A stretch of DNA of 64,000 nt from Maniola hyperantus (GCF_902806685.2 NC_048536.1:62001-126000), one strand, 5' to 3'. Counted from the stretch's first letter, positions 21,466-32,814 are shown. Notes: generated by a model not told the origin, from the letters alone. Program-made: numbers and translations.

Positions 21466-22946
21466 TGTAAGGGTGGTAAATTGGGCGGAATAGAAATATA
21501 CCCGGATACGGAATAATCTACCACCTTACAAAGATTAGAGGAAAAAAAAAATAATAATTTACTTTACTTGATCTATCTACCTAGTAAAGAATAGAAGCTA
21601 GCCGTCGACTCCCTTGTAATGTATATGAGGTGTTATAAATGAAATTTGCTAGATGTTAGGCAAAATTGTTTTTAATGTAACTTTTACCGGGGTCGCTTAA
21701 TACAGAATGATGGCTAATAATGCTTAGTTATTCTAGCTTAATGCCAAGACTTAATTTAGATACATTAGAATGACTTAGGTAGATAGTACATAAGATCTAT
21801 GTTTTAAATTTAAGATGCCATTGGCATGGAATAGACAATGACACAGTAAAATTCATAAAATTGTTTCAAAATAAAAGCTCAGTAGTAAAGACAGGGTTCT
21901 TACTGTACACATACACTAAGAAGGTTCACTAAACTGTTGCAGGATACAAACATTTGCTTACTTGTAGGTGCGAAGACTGCAAGGTAGCTGGACGGCATCG
22001 GCCAAGATCCAAAACTCAATTTAACTTGATTCTTCACAACCGAAATGTTTCCTTACAAAGATTTTCACCAAGTCTTATCCATAGAAATTAAGTTGTCAAC
22101 GTGAATGTGCAAAAGAAATAAATACGAAAACCGAAAACGGAAAACTAAAACGTAAAACTGAAGCTAAACGTAAACGTAAACGTAAACCCTGTAACAAAGA
22201 AAAACAAGATTATAATTTGTGCTGTGTGAAAATTTCGACACGTGGAATTTTCCCGATCAAACACAACTCACCTATTGAACTCCTGGCCACCAATGGTTTT
22301 CAGAAGTCCACCCACAACCCATTATCCTCATTTATTTGGGAAGATAAAATAACTGGAACTGGAATGAAATCATAAAATTAGGATTTTCTCTAACCAAACC
22401 GCCATTTTGTCGAATCCACATTACTTGATTTTTCACTCACCATAATTGATGAAACATTGAAATACGTTAGGATGACTAACTTTATAACTATTGTATTTTC
22501 CCAGGCGAAGCCATGGGCGAAAAAAAATGAGATTTTCCTGGAACGAAAAAAATTCGTCTTCACTTGTTGACTCCAGAGAAAATTCTAAATCTCACCAATC
22601 GGTGTTGCCAGACGCAACCCGAGTGTGGCCGCTCTCATTTAGTTTGATCATGAAGCCAATTCATTTTTGAATATTTGCGGAACCTAAGGATATATTATAA
22701 GAACCGTTTTGTTAATGACTTAACAATAAACAAATGATATTATGGTTTTATTTAATTATTTTGTTTTATTTTTACGACAATTGACAACGAAGCAAACGCC
22801 ATCTATTGTGGCTCGAATGAACTCTGAACATCGACCCACGCGTAGTTCTGCACCTTGATGCTAGGTGGCACCAACATACTTTGAACAAAATAGATTTTAA
22901 TTAAAAGCGAAACGCTAATTAGTAGTTCAAAATTTACAACGTCACA
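21466..22946 (-). repeat. Element A 3' LTR (1481 bp)
   Basis: Compared by eye over its length with the other LTR, it differs by one substitution (TGACTTAGG here, TGCCTTAGG there, near 21772/29699) and one missing A in a TAAACG-type hexamer run near 22170. The outermost bases are TGTAAG and TCACA on the plus strand. Confidence 0.95.
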
Positions 22947-22962
22947 ATACTTCCCCTCCTAC
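22947..22962 (-). promoter_or_regulatory. Polypurine tract of element A
   Basis: On the minus strand AGGAGGGGAAGTAT lies directly against the 3' LTR. This is the expected site of plus-strand priming. Confidence 0.75.
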
Positions 22963-23770
22963 GAAAAGGTTCAACAGGTTGAACCACGCTGCCCTCAGCG
23001 TCATCCAACAACTACTAACAATTTGCCTGAAACAAACAAACAAAAAAAAACACAGAAGTTACGCGTGAACGCACATCTACTACTAACAAGGAAAATTGTC
23101 TAACAAAATAAATATACTGAAAACAGTGTAAGGTTTTATACATTATACTTAACTACACAACCCTAACTTCTAAAAAGAATATATACAAAAAAAACTTCAT
23201 GGTGTCTAAGACACTTGAGTGGAAACATCTTGGCATCATTCTTCAGCTGACTGATAGAATGCGTCTAGGCCTACGGTGATTCACTCTTTTAAACTACCAT
23301 CTTAATATTTGTTACTCAACAAATACGGAAAAACTGGTTGTGAACGGGTCCATCTGATATGGCGACCGTTCTCTATCCCATTCGGAAAAATAAAACCGAA
23401 TCAAAATCGGAATATGAGAAAAAAAAACGAAATAACTCTCCTAGAAAATAGATCTCGGAACAGAATCGGAAAAATAACAGAAATGATCCATTATCTAGAA
23501 GGAAAACGAAAACAAAACACAAAACCCCCCCTTTTCGTTATCCCCAAAGTACGATATTTGCATTTTTACTTTCTCAACCGGTTGGTCTACCACAAGCATT
23601 CCAATCATCACATATTCATCCCTACATACATCCACTACATTCCTCCTCAACTGAACCATGGTAATGTAACTGTTAACTCAGAACATCACTACACTCATTC
23701 AAATTCCTAATTGAATATTGATAACTTAAATATTCAAACAGTTTAGACCAAACTAAGTAATGGCAAATAT
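22963..23770 (-). other. Element A 3' untranslated region
   Basis: About 0.8 kb between the pol stop and the purine tract. It is A/T-rich with no credible element-sense ORF; a plus-strand ORF at 23309-23710 is antisense and not supported. Confidence 0.6.
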
Positions 23771-26700
23771 CTACTTCTTAATATCCTTAATATGCCAAGT
23801 GCCTATTGGGTGGTTGTCAGCTACTCTAACTAGTTCATAAACCAAAGGTGACAAAACCTTGACAACCCTGCACTTTTCATACTTAGGTGCCAGCTTAGCT
23901 GCGAAAAAATTTGTAGCGTCGCTTTGTGGATAGGTCTTTTTCCACACTATGTCCCCAACAGAATAGCTTGCAGACCTACGCCTTAAGTTGTAATGCGTTG
24001 CATACTCTGCATGAGCCTGAAACAAATTTCTCCTAACCTGACCAAATATGTCCTCCAAAGATCCAAACTTTCCTGCGTATTCCTCCCTTGGAATTCCGGC
24101 CTCGTACTCCTTATCCGTGTCCTTATAGAAGGAACCATTTAAAACCGGTTCTCTAGCGTGGACAAGGAAGAACGGGGAGAATCCAGTGGATTCATTAACC
24201 GCACTGTTTATGGCGAACTGGACCTTGTACAGGTTTTCGTCCCAGGACCTGTGGTTATCTTTCACAAAAGCGGCTACAGCAGTCATAACAACCTTATTGT
24301 ACCTCTCAACAAGGTTAACTTGCGGAGTGTACAGTGGTGTGTAGTGTAATTTCGGAATATTATAACGCTTAATGAGATTACGGAATTCAGATCCTGTAAA
24401 TTGGGACCCATTGTCCACAATCACAGTCTCTGGAACACTATGGTTCAAAAATACAAAATTCTCTAGCGCTTTAACAACAGCGGCACCTGTGGCACGCCGT
24501 AACGGAAACAACATTGTATATTTCGAAAAACAACACGTCACCACAAAAAGAAATGTAAATCCTGATTTAGACCTAGGCAAAGGTCCGACTAAATCAGCCG
24601 AAATGACCTGAAAAGGTCTCTCGCAGACTTTAGGCTTCCCTAGCAGACCTGGAGTGGCTGATGTCGTGTGTTTATACGCAGAGCAAGTATCACAATTCTT
24701 AACGTACTCAACCACGTCCTTATACATACCACGCCAAAAATATCTGAGGGATAATCTGCGATGAGTTTTGAACACACCAAAATGACCTGCAGTTGCATCT
24801 GCATGGTTTTGTTGCATAATTCTAAGGATGTCGTTCTTGTGGACTACCTCTTTCCAGTCGAACTCACTGAGAAGCTGGTATTTACATTTACTGTAACGAT
24901 ATAGCTTATCGTTCAAAATACAAAAATTCGGAAAATTTGCTGGATTGATTTTACAGCCATTAAATGTTTTGTCATACCAGTCATCTACCAAAACTTGTTG
25001 ACTAGAGTTATCATTACGATCACCAACTACATCTACGTGTATGAGTCTCGACAAGGTATCCGGAACTACATTATCACAACCCTTCCTATGTTCGATAACA
25101 AAATTATACTGTGATAATCTACAACCCCATCTGGCGAGTCGTCCTGAGGGATTTTCTAAATTTAAGAACCACTTTAGGGATGCATGGTCTGTGATAATTG
25201 TGACTGGCTTGGAACCAAAATAAGCCTGAAATTTCTCCACTGCAAAAATCACAGCTAGAGCCTCGCGTTCCGTCGCGCTGTAATTCCTTTCGTTTTTATT
25301 TAGGCTCCTACTGACATACGCAATGGGATGATCGCAACCATCGGTTTCTTGCGTTAGCATACCGCCAACACCATATGCAGAAGCATCACAATGTATTTTG
25401 AATGGTTTTTCAAAATTCGGTACCGCAAGAACAGGTGCGGTTACCAACGCATTCTTCAATGTATTAAATGCTACCTCTGCCTGTTCGCTCCACTCAAATT
25501 TAGGTGCGTTCTTTCCTTTACTCGTTAGTCTATTGAGTGGTGCAGCGATGGTTGAAAAATTCCTAATAAAGCGCCTGTACCAAGAACAAGTGCCTAGGAA
25601 AATCTTTACCTCCTGTGCAGTTTTTGGGGTCGGAAAGTTCAAAACTGCGGCAACTTTTCCAGGATCTGTGCGTAAACCAAATTCATCCACTATATACCCT
25701 AAATATTTCAAAGAGTTTCTAAAAAAATTACATTTATCAAAATTTATGGATAGTTGAGCCATTTTTAGTTTATCCAGAACTCTGTTTAATAAAATTAAAT
25801 GGGTTTCAAAATCAGCAGAACAAATAACAATATCATCTATATAACAAAATACTATTCCATTTTCAATATCACTACAAAAATTTTGATTAAATAACTGGTC
25901 CATTAACCTCTGCTGTCGTGCTGGTGCACCGCATAGGCCAAACGGCATGACTTTAAATTTGAATAACCCTCTACCAGGAACTGTAAAACTGGTTTTTTCC
26001 TGAGAGTCGTTAGCTAATGGAATTTGCCAGAAACTTGAACTTAAATCAATCGATGATAAAAACCTTGCCTCTTTCAAGCTATCTAGAATTTGTGGAATGT
26101 ACGGTATTGAGTATGAATCCCCCTTTGTCACTGAATTTAATTTCCTGCAATCTAGGCAAAATCTCCAGTCTCCATTTGCCTTTTTCACTAAAATTGCTGG
26201 GTTATTCCAAGGGCTTTCACTCGGAGTAACTACGTCCATTTCCAGCATCCTATCTAACTCTTTACTTAAAGCTTCCTTCTTTTCGGGAGAAAGTGGATAT
26301 TGTTTTATTTTTATTGGCAAGGCATCACCGGTGTCAATAACATGTTCAATTAATTTTGTTCTACCCAATCCAATTTTCTCTGAAGAAATATCTAAAAATT
26401 TATTTACTACAGATTGGGCTAATTCTTTCTGTTGAGATGATAAGTTTTCAAAAGAAGTTATGGTATGAATTTGTTCATTATCAATCGCACAAATATTGTA
26501 AAATTGAGAAGGTGCCTTAATTAATTCTAAATTATCAAAAATGCCAGGGGCTAACTGAAATGTTTTCCAAAAGTCACAGCCAAAAATAACATCCGCTATT
26601 ATAGAGGGTACTACAAAAAATTTTATTATGTGAGTTACGGAATTATAAGTAATCGGAATAAACATATAACCCATGCAATCAAGTTTGTCTCCATTTGCCA

Positions 26701-26959
26701 CTGAAAATGTGGTATCAATACTGCTATGCAATTTATAACCGAATCTCAAAAAAACCTTGTGCGCCTGGTTACCCAAAATTGACGCGCAAGCACCGGAATC
26801 TAGTAAACCTGTAATCTCAAAACCGTCAACAAAAACCTTTAAATATGGCCTAAAGTCTCGTTTATCCACTGAATACAGAACTGTGTCAGGTAAAAGGGAT
26901 GTTTTGTTGTTAATGACCAAGTTATTTACTTGTGTCTCTGCACAGTTCTTACTAATTAG
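23771..26959 (-). CDS. pol: Element A Pol polyprotein (protease, RT, RNase H, integrase)
   Basis: Enzymes for reverse transcription and integration, made as a Gag-Pol fusion. Numbered from the first Met (26920), the aspartic protease active site is DSGA at 41-44 with a second conserved patch at IADVIFG (about 108-114). RT has the catalytic YIDD at 360-363. RNase H has D512, E553 and D578. Integrase has an HHCC zinc site (H706, H713, C743, C746) and the catalytic triad D776, D836, E872, with 35 residues between the last two. A PxxN-like PQVNLVE block surrounds the final Glu. The C-terminal about 60 residues resemble the GPY/F-type tail. There are no internal stops or missing catalytic residues. 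The frame is -1 relative to gag and begins at the slip site, so the Met at 26920 is probably not a start. The order RT-RNase H-integrase places it in Ty3/Gypsy. Confidence 0.95.
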   Translation of the reverse strand, partial: LISKNCAETQVNNLVINNKTSLLPDTVLYSVDKRDFRPYLKVFVDGFEITGLLDSGACASILGNQAHKVFLRFGYKLHSSIDTTFSVANGDKLDCMGYMFIPITYNSVTHIIKFFVVPSIIADVIFGCDFWKTFQLAPGIFDNLELIKAPSQFYNICAIDNEQIHTITSFENLSSQQKELAQSVVNKFLDISSEKIGLGRTKLIEHVIDTGDALPIKIKQYPLSPEKKEALSKELDRMLEMDVVTPSESPWNNPAILVKKANGDWRFCLDCRKLNSVTKGDSYSIPYIPQILDSLKEARFLSSIDLSSSFWQIPLANDSQEKTSFTVPGRGLFKFKVMPFGLCGAPARQQRLMDQLFNQNFCSDIENGIVFCYIDDIVICSADFETHLILLNRVLDKLKMAQLSINFDKCNFFRNSLKYLGYIVDEFGLRTDPGKVAAVLNFPTPKTAQEVKIFLGTCSWYRRFIRNFSTIAAPLNRLTSKGKNAPKFEWSEQAEVAFNTLKNALVTAPVLAVPNFEKPFKIHCDASAYGVGGMLTQETDGCDHPIAYVSRSLNKNERNYSATEREALAVIFAVEKFQAYFGSKPVTIITDHASLKWFLNLENPSGRLARWGCRLSQYNFVIEHRKGCDNVVPDTLSRLIHVDVVGDRNDNSSQQVLVDDWYDKTFNGCKINPANFPNFCILNDKLYRYSKCKYQLLSEFDWKEVVHKNDILRIMQQNHADATAGHFGVFKTHRRLSLRYFWRGMYKDVVEYVKNCDTCSAYKHTTSATPGLLGKPKVCERPFQVISADLVGPLPRSKSGFTFLFVVTCCFSKYTMLFPLRRATGAAVVKALENFVFLNHSVPETVIVDNGSQFTGSEFRNLIKRYNIPKLHYTPLYTPQVNLVERYNKVVMTAVAAFVKDNHRSWDENLYKVQFAINSAVNESTGFSPFFLVHAREPVLNGSFYKDTDKEYEAGIPREEYAGKFGSLEDIFGQVRRNLFQAHAEYATHYNLRRRSASYSVGDIVWKKTYPQSDATNFFAAKLAPKYEKCRVVKVLSPLVYELVRVADNHPIGTWHIKDIKK

Positions 26960-28224
26960 TTTTTTGAATTTTTGTCCGGAGCGGGTTTACTAGTCGCCTT
27001 TTTACTACAACTTGGACATGTCTTTACTGTAAAGTTCTGACGTCCACACGAAAAACATCTAATAAATTTCGGAACTGTCCTGCAAAATTTAAAGGAATGG
27101 TTACCCTTGCCGCACTTGTAACATAGTTGTTTATTTGTTTTCGTAAAATCAGTGCCTTTACTTGTATCAACCTTAGGTGCAGGTGTGACTGAAAGTGTGT
27201 TTATCTGTTTTGTCACTTGTTTGTAAGCAAACTCTGAACTTAAAGTTGCCTTACTGTTAGTAGGCTCAGAAAATAAGGCGGAACGCTGCCTCGCAGCCTC
27301 TAGTTTGCGACACTTTTCCTTCAACATTGCGACAGACTTAATGTCAACAAGAGCTAATTGTTCTGAGTAAAAAGGGCGAATATTATGTAATAAAATTTGT
27401 AACTTTTGTTCTTCGGAAAGTGGTGTTGACAACCTTGAAAACATGCCAAACATTACAGCGAAATAGATAGACACCGGTTCTTCAGAGCCTTGTGTTCTTG
27501 CTCGAATTTCACCTAGCAACCTGTAGTCATAATCTACTGCATCAAATTCCTCTAAAAATAAAGTTTTCAATTCTGACCAAGACGAAACTTGACATTTGTT
27601 GCCTCTGTACCATAACAATGCTCGGCCTGTAAAAAGATGAAATGCAGAAACAAATAATTTTCCATCTGAAACGCCATAAGATCTTTTATATTCCTCAACG
27701 CGTTCGATGAAACTGCGCGGATCACCCTGTCCGTTGAAATTTAACTTCCACTTGGCAACATTTTTATCACCAGTGCAGTCAACGGCGGTACTCTCGGAAT
27801 CCAGTGATTCGTCGTGAGACGACTCATTGTCAGCATCTAATCTGGAAATCAAACTCTGCAACTTTGTATGTAATTCACTCTTCCTACTTATTAAGCTGAG
27901 TTCGGAACACTGTATTCTCAAAATTCTAAAGTACAAATGTGAAGCTAAAGCTTTAGACCTACAGAGGGCATGTCTATCTTTAGTGTCAGAACACTTTTTT
28001 AATAAATCTTCTAAGTCTTGAAGTTTTTTAGTAATAACCCCTAACTCACTTTCAGAAGAGAAATCTGTCTCTAAAATTGATTCAGAAGGAATTTCCTGAA
28101 TTAATTGTTTTAACTGTTTCTTTAAACCTAGCACTGTAGGTGCTGGAGTTTCGGAACGAATGGATACCTCATAACACAATTCGTCCTTCAAAAGTGAATG
28201 AAACTGGGCAAAAGTCTGTTCCAT
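26956..28224 (-). CDS. gag: Element A Gag (capsid/nucleocapsid)
   Basis: 422 residues, expected to assemble the virus-like particle in which reverse transcription occurs. The middle (roughly 165-300) has the Trp- and Leu-rich pattern of the retrotransposon gag capsid domain (FIERVEEYKRSYG, ALLWYRGNK, LFLEEFDAVDYDYRLLGEI). Near the C-terminus there is one canonical CCHC zinc knuckle, C368-x2-C371-x4-H376-x4-C381, and a second cysteine cluster (C390, C393, C403, C406) without the His. The N-terminal half has heptad-like Leu patterns that may be coiled coil. The start is the first ATG of the frame, about 1.17 kb downstream of the 5' LTR. The stop TAA (26956-26958) directly follows the frameshift heptamer. 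Confidence 0.9.
   Translation of the reverse strand: MEQTFAQFHSLLKDELCYEVSIRSETPAPTVLGLKKQLKQLIQEIPSESILETDFSSESELGVITKKLQDLEDLLKKCSDTKDRHALCRSKALASHLYFRILRIQCSELSLISRKSELHTKLQSLISRLDADNESSHDESLDSESTAVDCTGDKNVAKWKLNFNGQGDPRSFIERVEEYKRSYGVSDGKLFVSAFHLFTGRALLWYRGNKCQVSSWSELKTLFLEEFDAVDYDYRLLGEIRARTQGSEEPVSIYFAVMFGMFSRLSTPLSEEQKLQILLHNIRPFYSEQLALVDIKSVAMLKEKCRKLEAARQRSALFSEPTNSKATLSSEFAYKQVTKQINTLSVTPAPKVDTSKGTDFTKTNKQLCYKCGKGNHSFKFCRTVPKFIRCFSCGRQNFTVKTCPSCSKKATSKPAPDKNSKN
26959..26965 (-). promoter_or_regulatory. -1 ribosomal frameshift heptamer A AAA AAC
   Basis: On the minus strand the last gag codons are AAA AAC TAA preceded by A, giving A AAA AAC, a canonical X XXY YYZ slip site in the gag frame. 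Slipping by -1 enters the pol frame, which is open from here to 23771. I did not identify a defined downstream pseudoknot. Confidence 0.85.
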
Positions 28225-29376
28225 TGTGTTAAGTCAAAACACATTTAACAAAATATCGAGCTTGTGTAACTGTCTATGTTTAGCCTTATACAAATTGGTT
28301 AAACACAAACACAAAAGAAGTTATTTAAACTATTAAATATACACAAGCAAAATACACAACAAAAACAATATTCTTAAGTCTATCCTAACTATTTTATCAA
28401 TTATGTTCCTATTCCAAAATATTGTTAATAATACAAGCACATATTATTACTATAGTAAACAAAATATAACAAAATAAACTTCCCAAAATTGAATAAATGA
28501 TTGTAAGGTGCAGTATCACCTTTATGAGTACACAGTGTGTTACAACCTTTACAATTACAAAAGTAAACAGGCAACAAAGTTGCAATGAACTCTCACTAGC
28601 ATATTATCTTTCAAAAAAAAACAAAGAGATTGTGCAATGGTTTGATGACTGTTACTTTACACTTTTAACACATAACCTAAAATACAACAAAATCTGTTTC
28701 TAAATGTCACTTTAAACTACCAGCATTCACTTAAACTTAACATGTTTTGTGTGTGAAGTAGCTTTTATCATAACCTTAACACAGCTCTAAACAAAATTTC
28801 AACAAAATAATGAAGTATCAAGTCACTGAAAAAAAATTGTTCATAACTTCATACTTGAACTTAATGTAATCTCTGAATATAGTTTATATATTTAATTTCA
28901 CAAGTTGTAACTCTTAGTATTTATAAATGTATGTGTGTAACTAGTTAACGGCACATAGCGTTTCAAAACTTTAATTATACTAAGTTACCGGAATTTTCAA
29001 ACATAAGATGTACTTACTATTGAAAGCAATACCCAACAACAACTCAGTTAAGCAATGTTTATTACTAAACTGAAGGCAAACATTCACTTATACACCTCCA
29101 AGGTAAGTCAAATAACATAATTGAACGGCATAAGCACCATTTATAATGTGTTAATTAAATAAGAAAAAAAACCAATGTTGGACTATACTCAGAAAATTAC
29201 TTAAACTATCAAACAAAATTTCTAACTCTTAGTTATTATTTAGTTAGTTAACCATAAAAAACAGCTTAGTGCACTTTGCAATGTGTCACTACTTAGAAAA
29301 TTGTACAATCAGCGGAGTACATTTCATAAAATTCACAAAATTTCTCAAAATATACAGAAATAACTATATAAAAAAA
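28225..29376 (-). other. Element A leader between primer site and gag
   Basis: About 1.15 kb of A/T-rich untranslated leader without a supported ORF. Packaging signals would be expected here but none can be recognised by eye. Confidence 0.6.
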
Positions 29377-29391
29377 CGTTCGGGCGCCATT
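29377..29391 (-). promoter_or_regulatory. Primer binding site of element A (tRNA-Lys type)
   Basis: Two bases inside the 5' LTR the minus strand reads TGGCGCCCGAACG, the complement of the CGTTCGGGCGCCA 3' end typical of tRNA-Lys. About 12-13 matching bases are visible. Confidence 0.8.
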
Positions 29392-30873
29392 TGTAAGGGT
29401 GGTAAATTGGGCGGAATAGAAATATACCCGGATACGGAATAATCTACCACCTTACAAAGATTAGAGGAAAAAAAAAATAATAATTTACTTTACTTGATCT
29501 ATCTACCTAGTAAAGAATAGAAGCTAGCCGTCGACTCCCTTGTAATGTATATGAGGTGTTATAAATGAAATTTGCTAGATGTTAGGCAAAATTGTTTTTA
29601 ATGTAACTTTTACCGGGGTCGCTTAATACAGAATGATGGCTAATAATGCTTAGTTATTCTAGCTTAATGCCAAGACTTAATTTAGATACATTAGAATGCC
29701 TTAGGTAGATAGTACATAAGATCTATGTTTTAAATTTAAGATGCCATTGGCATGGAATAGACAATGACACAGTAAAATTCATAAAATTGTTTCAAAATAA
29801 AAGCTCAGTAGTAAAGACAGGGTTCTTACTGTACACATACACTAAGAAGGTTCACTAAACTGTTGCAGGATACAAACATTTGCTTACTTGTAGGTGCGAA
29901 GACTGCAAGGTAGCTGGACGGCATCGGCCAAGATCCAAAACTCAATTTAACTTGATTCTTCACAACCGAAATGTTTCCTTACAAAGATTTTCACCAAGTC
30001 TTATCCATAGAAATTAAGTTGTCAACGTGAATGTGCAAAAGAAATAAATACGAAAACCGAAAACGGAAAACTAAAACGTAAAACTGAAGCTAAACGTAAA
30101 ACGTAAACGTAAACCCTGTAACAAAGAAAAACAAGATTATAATTTGTGCTGTGTGAAAATTTCGACACGTGGAATTTTCCCGATCAAACACAACTCACCT
30201 ATTGAACTCCTGGCCACCAATGGTTTTCAGAAGTCCACCCACAACCCATTATCCTCATTTATTTGGGAAGATAAAATAACTGGAACTGGAATGAAATCAT
30301 AAAATTAGGATTTTCTCTAACCAAACCGCCATTTTGTCGAATCCACATTACTTGATTTTTCACTCACCATAATTGATGAAACATTGAAATACGTTAGGAT
30401 GACTAACTTTATAACTATTGTATTTTCCCAGGCGAAGCCATGGGCGAAAAAAAATGAGATTTTCCTGGAACGAAAAAAATTCGTCTTCACTTGTTGACTC
30501 CAGAGAAAATTCTAAATCTCACCAATCGGTGTTGCCAGACGCAACCCGAGTGTGGCCGCTCTCATTTAGTTTGATCATGAAGCCAATTCATTTTTGAATA
30601 TTTGCGGAACCTAAGGATATATTATAAGAACCGTTTTGTTAATGACTTAACAATAAACAAATGATATTATGGTTTTATTTAATTATTTTGTTTTATTTTT
30701 ACGACAATTGACAACGAAGCAAACGCCATCTATTGTGGCTCGAATGAACTCTGAACATCGACCCACGCGTAGTTCTGCACCTTGATGCTAGGTGGCACCA
30801 ACATACTTTGAACAAAATAGATTTTAATTAAAAGCGAAACGCTAATTAGTAGTTCAAAATTTACAACGTCACA
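29392..30873 (-). repeat. Element A 5' LTR (1482 bp)
   Basis: Drives transcription of element A toward lower coordinates. Near-identical to 21466-22946 (one substitution, one 1-bp indel). Confidence 0.95.
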
Positions 30874-31165
30874 AGACGTTGGTCTTCTATATTCGGTTGG
30901 TCTGCGAGTTCGATCTCGACCATGCACTTCTAACTTATCGGAGTTATGTGCATTTTCAATAATTAAATATCACTTGCTTTAACGGTGAAAAAAACATCAT
31001 GAGGAAACCTGCATGCCTCAGAGTTCTCCACAATGTTCTCAAAGGTTTTGTGAAGTCTGCCATCCGCACTTGGCCAGCGTGGTAGGCTATGGCCAAATAC
31101 TTCTCATTCGGAGGGAAGACCCGTTAGGGAGCCGGGAACGGGTTGATCATGATGATGATGACACA
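30874..31165 (+). mobile_element. Right part of the tRNA-derived SINE interrupted by element A
   Basis: It begins with the duplicated AGAC, then box B (GAGTTCGATCTC), then ATTAAATATCACTTGCTTTA, GAAACCTGCATGCCTCAGAG, CGCACTTGGCCAGCGTGG and a tail of ATCATGATGATGATG. Joined to 21441-21465 it forms one SINE with box A and box B. Confidence 0.8.
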
Positions 31166-31316
31166 AAGAGAATGCGCCATGAGCCGAGCCCACGTGGAGC
31201 AGCCGGGCCGAGGTACAAGCTGTCCTGCCACAGTTGAGCTGTACACTGTACCGGCCCAGCTGTAAACATAAGCTGTGTGCAGTCAGAGCTATTAGCGGAG
31301 CGCGGCTTCGCAGCAC

Positions 31317-31455
31317 GTCTCGCCTCTCGCCTCTCGCCTCTCGCCTCTCGCCTCTCGCCTCTCGCCTCTCGCCTCTCGCCTCTCGCCTCTCGCCTCTCGC
31401 CTCTCGCCTCTCGCCTCTCGCCTCTCGCCTCTCGCCTCTCGCCTCTCGCCTCTCG
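31317..31455. repeat. CTCTCGC heptamer array, about 20 copies
   Basis: A perfect 7-bp array. Frames through it are open on both strands because the 21-bp super-period lacks stops. Confidence 0.97.
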
Positions 31456-31526
31456 ACTTGCGGGAACATATGAACTGCGCAAGGCTTATCCGTCTAAAAA
31501 TACGAACCGCAATGAAAGCCATCACA

Positions 31527-31640
31527 GTTCCAAATTTCGTCAAAATTGGTTGAACGGATGGGCCATGAAAGGCTAGCAGACAGACAGACAGACAGACAGG
31601 CAGACACACTTTCGCATTTATAATATTAGCTTGGATTTTG
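31527..31640 (+). mobile_element. SINE 3' half, ACTAGCTGATGCCCGCGACT family
   Basis: AAATTTCGTCAAAATTGGTT, GAACGGATGGGCCATGAAAG, (CAGA)n and CACTTTCGCATTTATAATAT; 5'-truncated. Confidence 0.8.
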
Positions 31641-32073
31641 AGCATACCAGTATAGAGCTATAACAGTTTTTATACTTACATAAGAGGCAAAACACATTAT
31701 TAATGGCAGATTTGGTTCGACAACAGCTGCAGCTATCTCCACCAATACTGATAGATGGCGCTAGCAGCGAACTTGGGATTATTGAGCGTTATGATCATTA
31801 TTATAAAGAACAGAACAAAATGTTACTTTAAAATTTGTTCGTTTTTGAGTTTATATAAACGTCATCTCCGGAATTTAATGATCCAGTTCTGAAAAATCGT
31901 TCACTTAGACATAACATCAATCATATATCCCCAAGTGTTAGTGCTGTTCTTTATAAAAATAATGTTAGCCATGTTAATCACGACTAGTACTCCCCTTTCC
32001 CCTCCAACTGAGCGAGCTAGACCCAAAAGTAAATTGTATCACGCGAATACAGTCGTGGGCAAAAGCTAAGAGC
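31641..32073. other. AT-rich spacer, nothing recognised
   Basis: No ORF, retroposon or array that I can name. Confidence 0.35.
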
Positions 32074-32814
32074 TTATAAAGTCGCAAGTCTGTACAACTG
32101 ACGTAGTGTTAAGTATAAAGTCGCAAGTCTGTACAACTGACGTAGTGTTAAGTATAAAGTCGCAAGTCTGTACAACTGACGTAGTGTTAAGTATAAAGTC
32201 GCAAGTCTGTACAACTGACGTAGTGTTAAGTATAAAGTCGCAAGTCTGTACAACTGACGTAGTGTTAAGTATAAAGTCGCAAGTCTGTACAACTGACGTA
32301 GTGTTAAGTATAAAGTCGCAAGTCTGTACAACTGACGTAGTGTTAAGTATAAAGTCGCAAGTCTGTACAACTGACGTAGTGTTAAGTATAAAGTCGCAAG
32401 TCTGTACAACTGACGTAGTGTTAAGTATAAAGTCGCAAGTCTGTACAACTGACGTAGTGTTAAGTATAAAGTCGCAAGTCTGTACAACTGACGTAGTGTT
32501 AAGTATAAAGTCGCAAGTCTGTACAACTGACGTAGTGTTAAGTATAAAGTCGCAAGTCTGTACAACTGACGTAGTGTTAAGTATAAAGTCGCAAGTCTGT
32601 ACAACTGACGTAGTGTTAAGTATAAAGTCGCAAGTCTGTACAACTGACGTAGTGTTAAGTATAAAGTCGCAAGTCTGTACAACTGACGTAGTGTTAAGTA
32701 TAAAGTCGCAAGTCTGTACAACTGACGTAGTGTTAAGTATAAAGTCGCAAGTCTGTACAACTGACGTAGTGTTAAGTATAAAGTCGCAAGTCTGTACAAC
32801 TGACGTAGTATTAA
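32074..32814. repeat. 39-bp tandem array, 19 copies
   Basis: Units carry AAGTCGCAAGTCTGTACAAC and TGACGTAGTGTTAAG. Nearly all copies are identical; the last ends in GTATTAAG. Because 39 is 13 codons, one frame is open on each strand (32106-32834 and 32907-32074), with no support for coding. Confidence 0.98.

Larger units (their letters stand above)
21466..30873 (-). mobile_element. Element A: complete Ty3/Gypsy-type LTR retrotransposon
   Basis: This is a 9408-bp element read on the minus strand in the order 5' LTR (29392-30873), primer site, leader, gag, pol, purine tract, 3' LTR (21466-22946). LTRs start TG and end CA in element orientation. A 4-bp AGAC occurs on both sides (21462-21465 and 30874-30877), as expected for a target-site duplication. 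Both gag and pol are open, and the protease, RT, RNase H and integrase motifs are present. I see no env-like ORF; the 0.8 kb between pol and the 3' LTR is non-coding. The long LTRs and lysine-type primer site are reminiscent of the Osvaldo lineage, but that placement is only a guess without a tree. Confidence 0.95.

Noticed and set aside
23309..23710. Possible env-like ORF in element A
   Set aside because: It is on the strand opposite to gag and pol and has no signal peptide or membrane segment.
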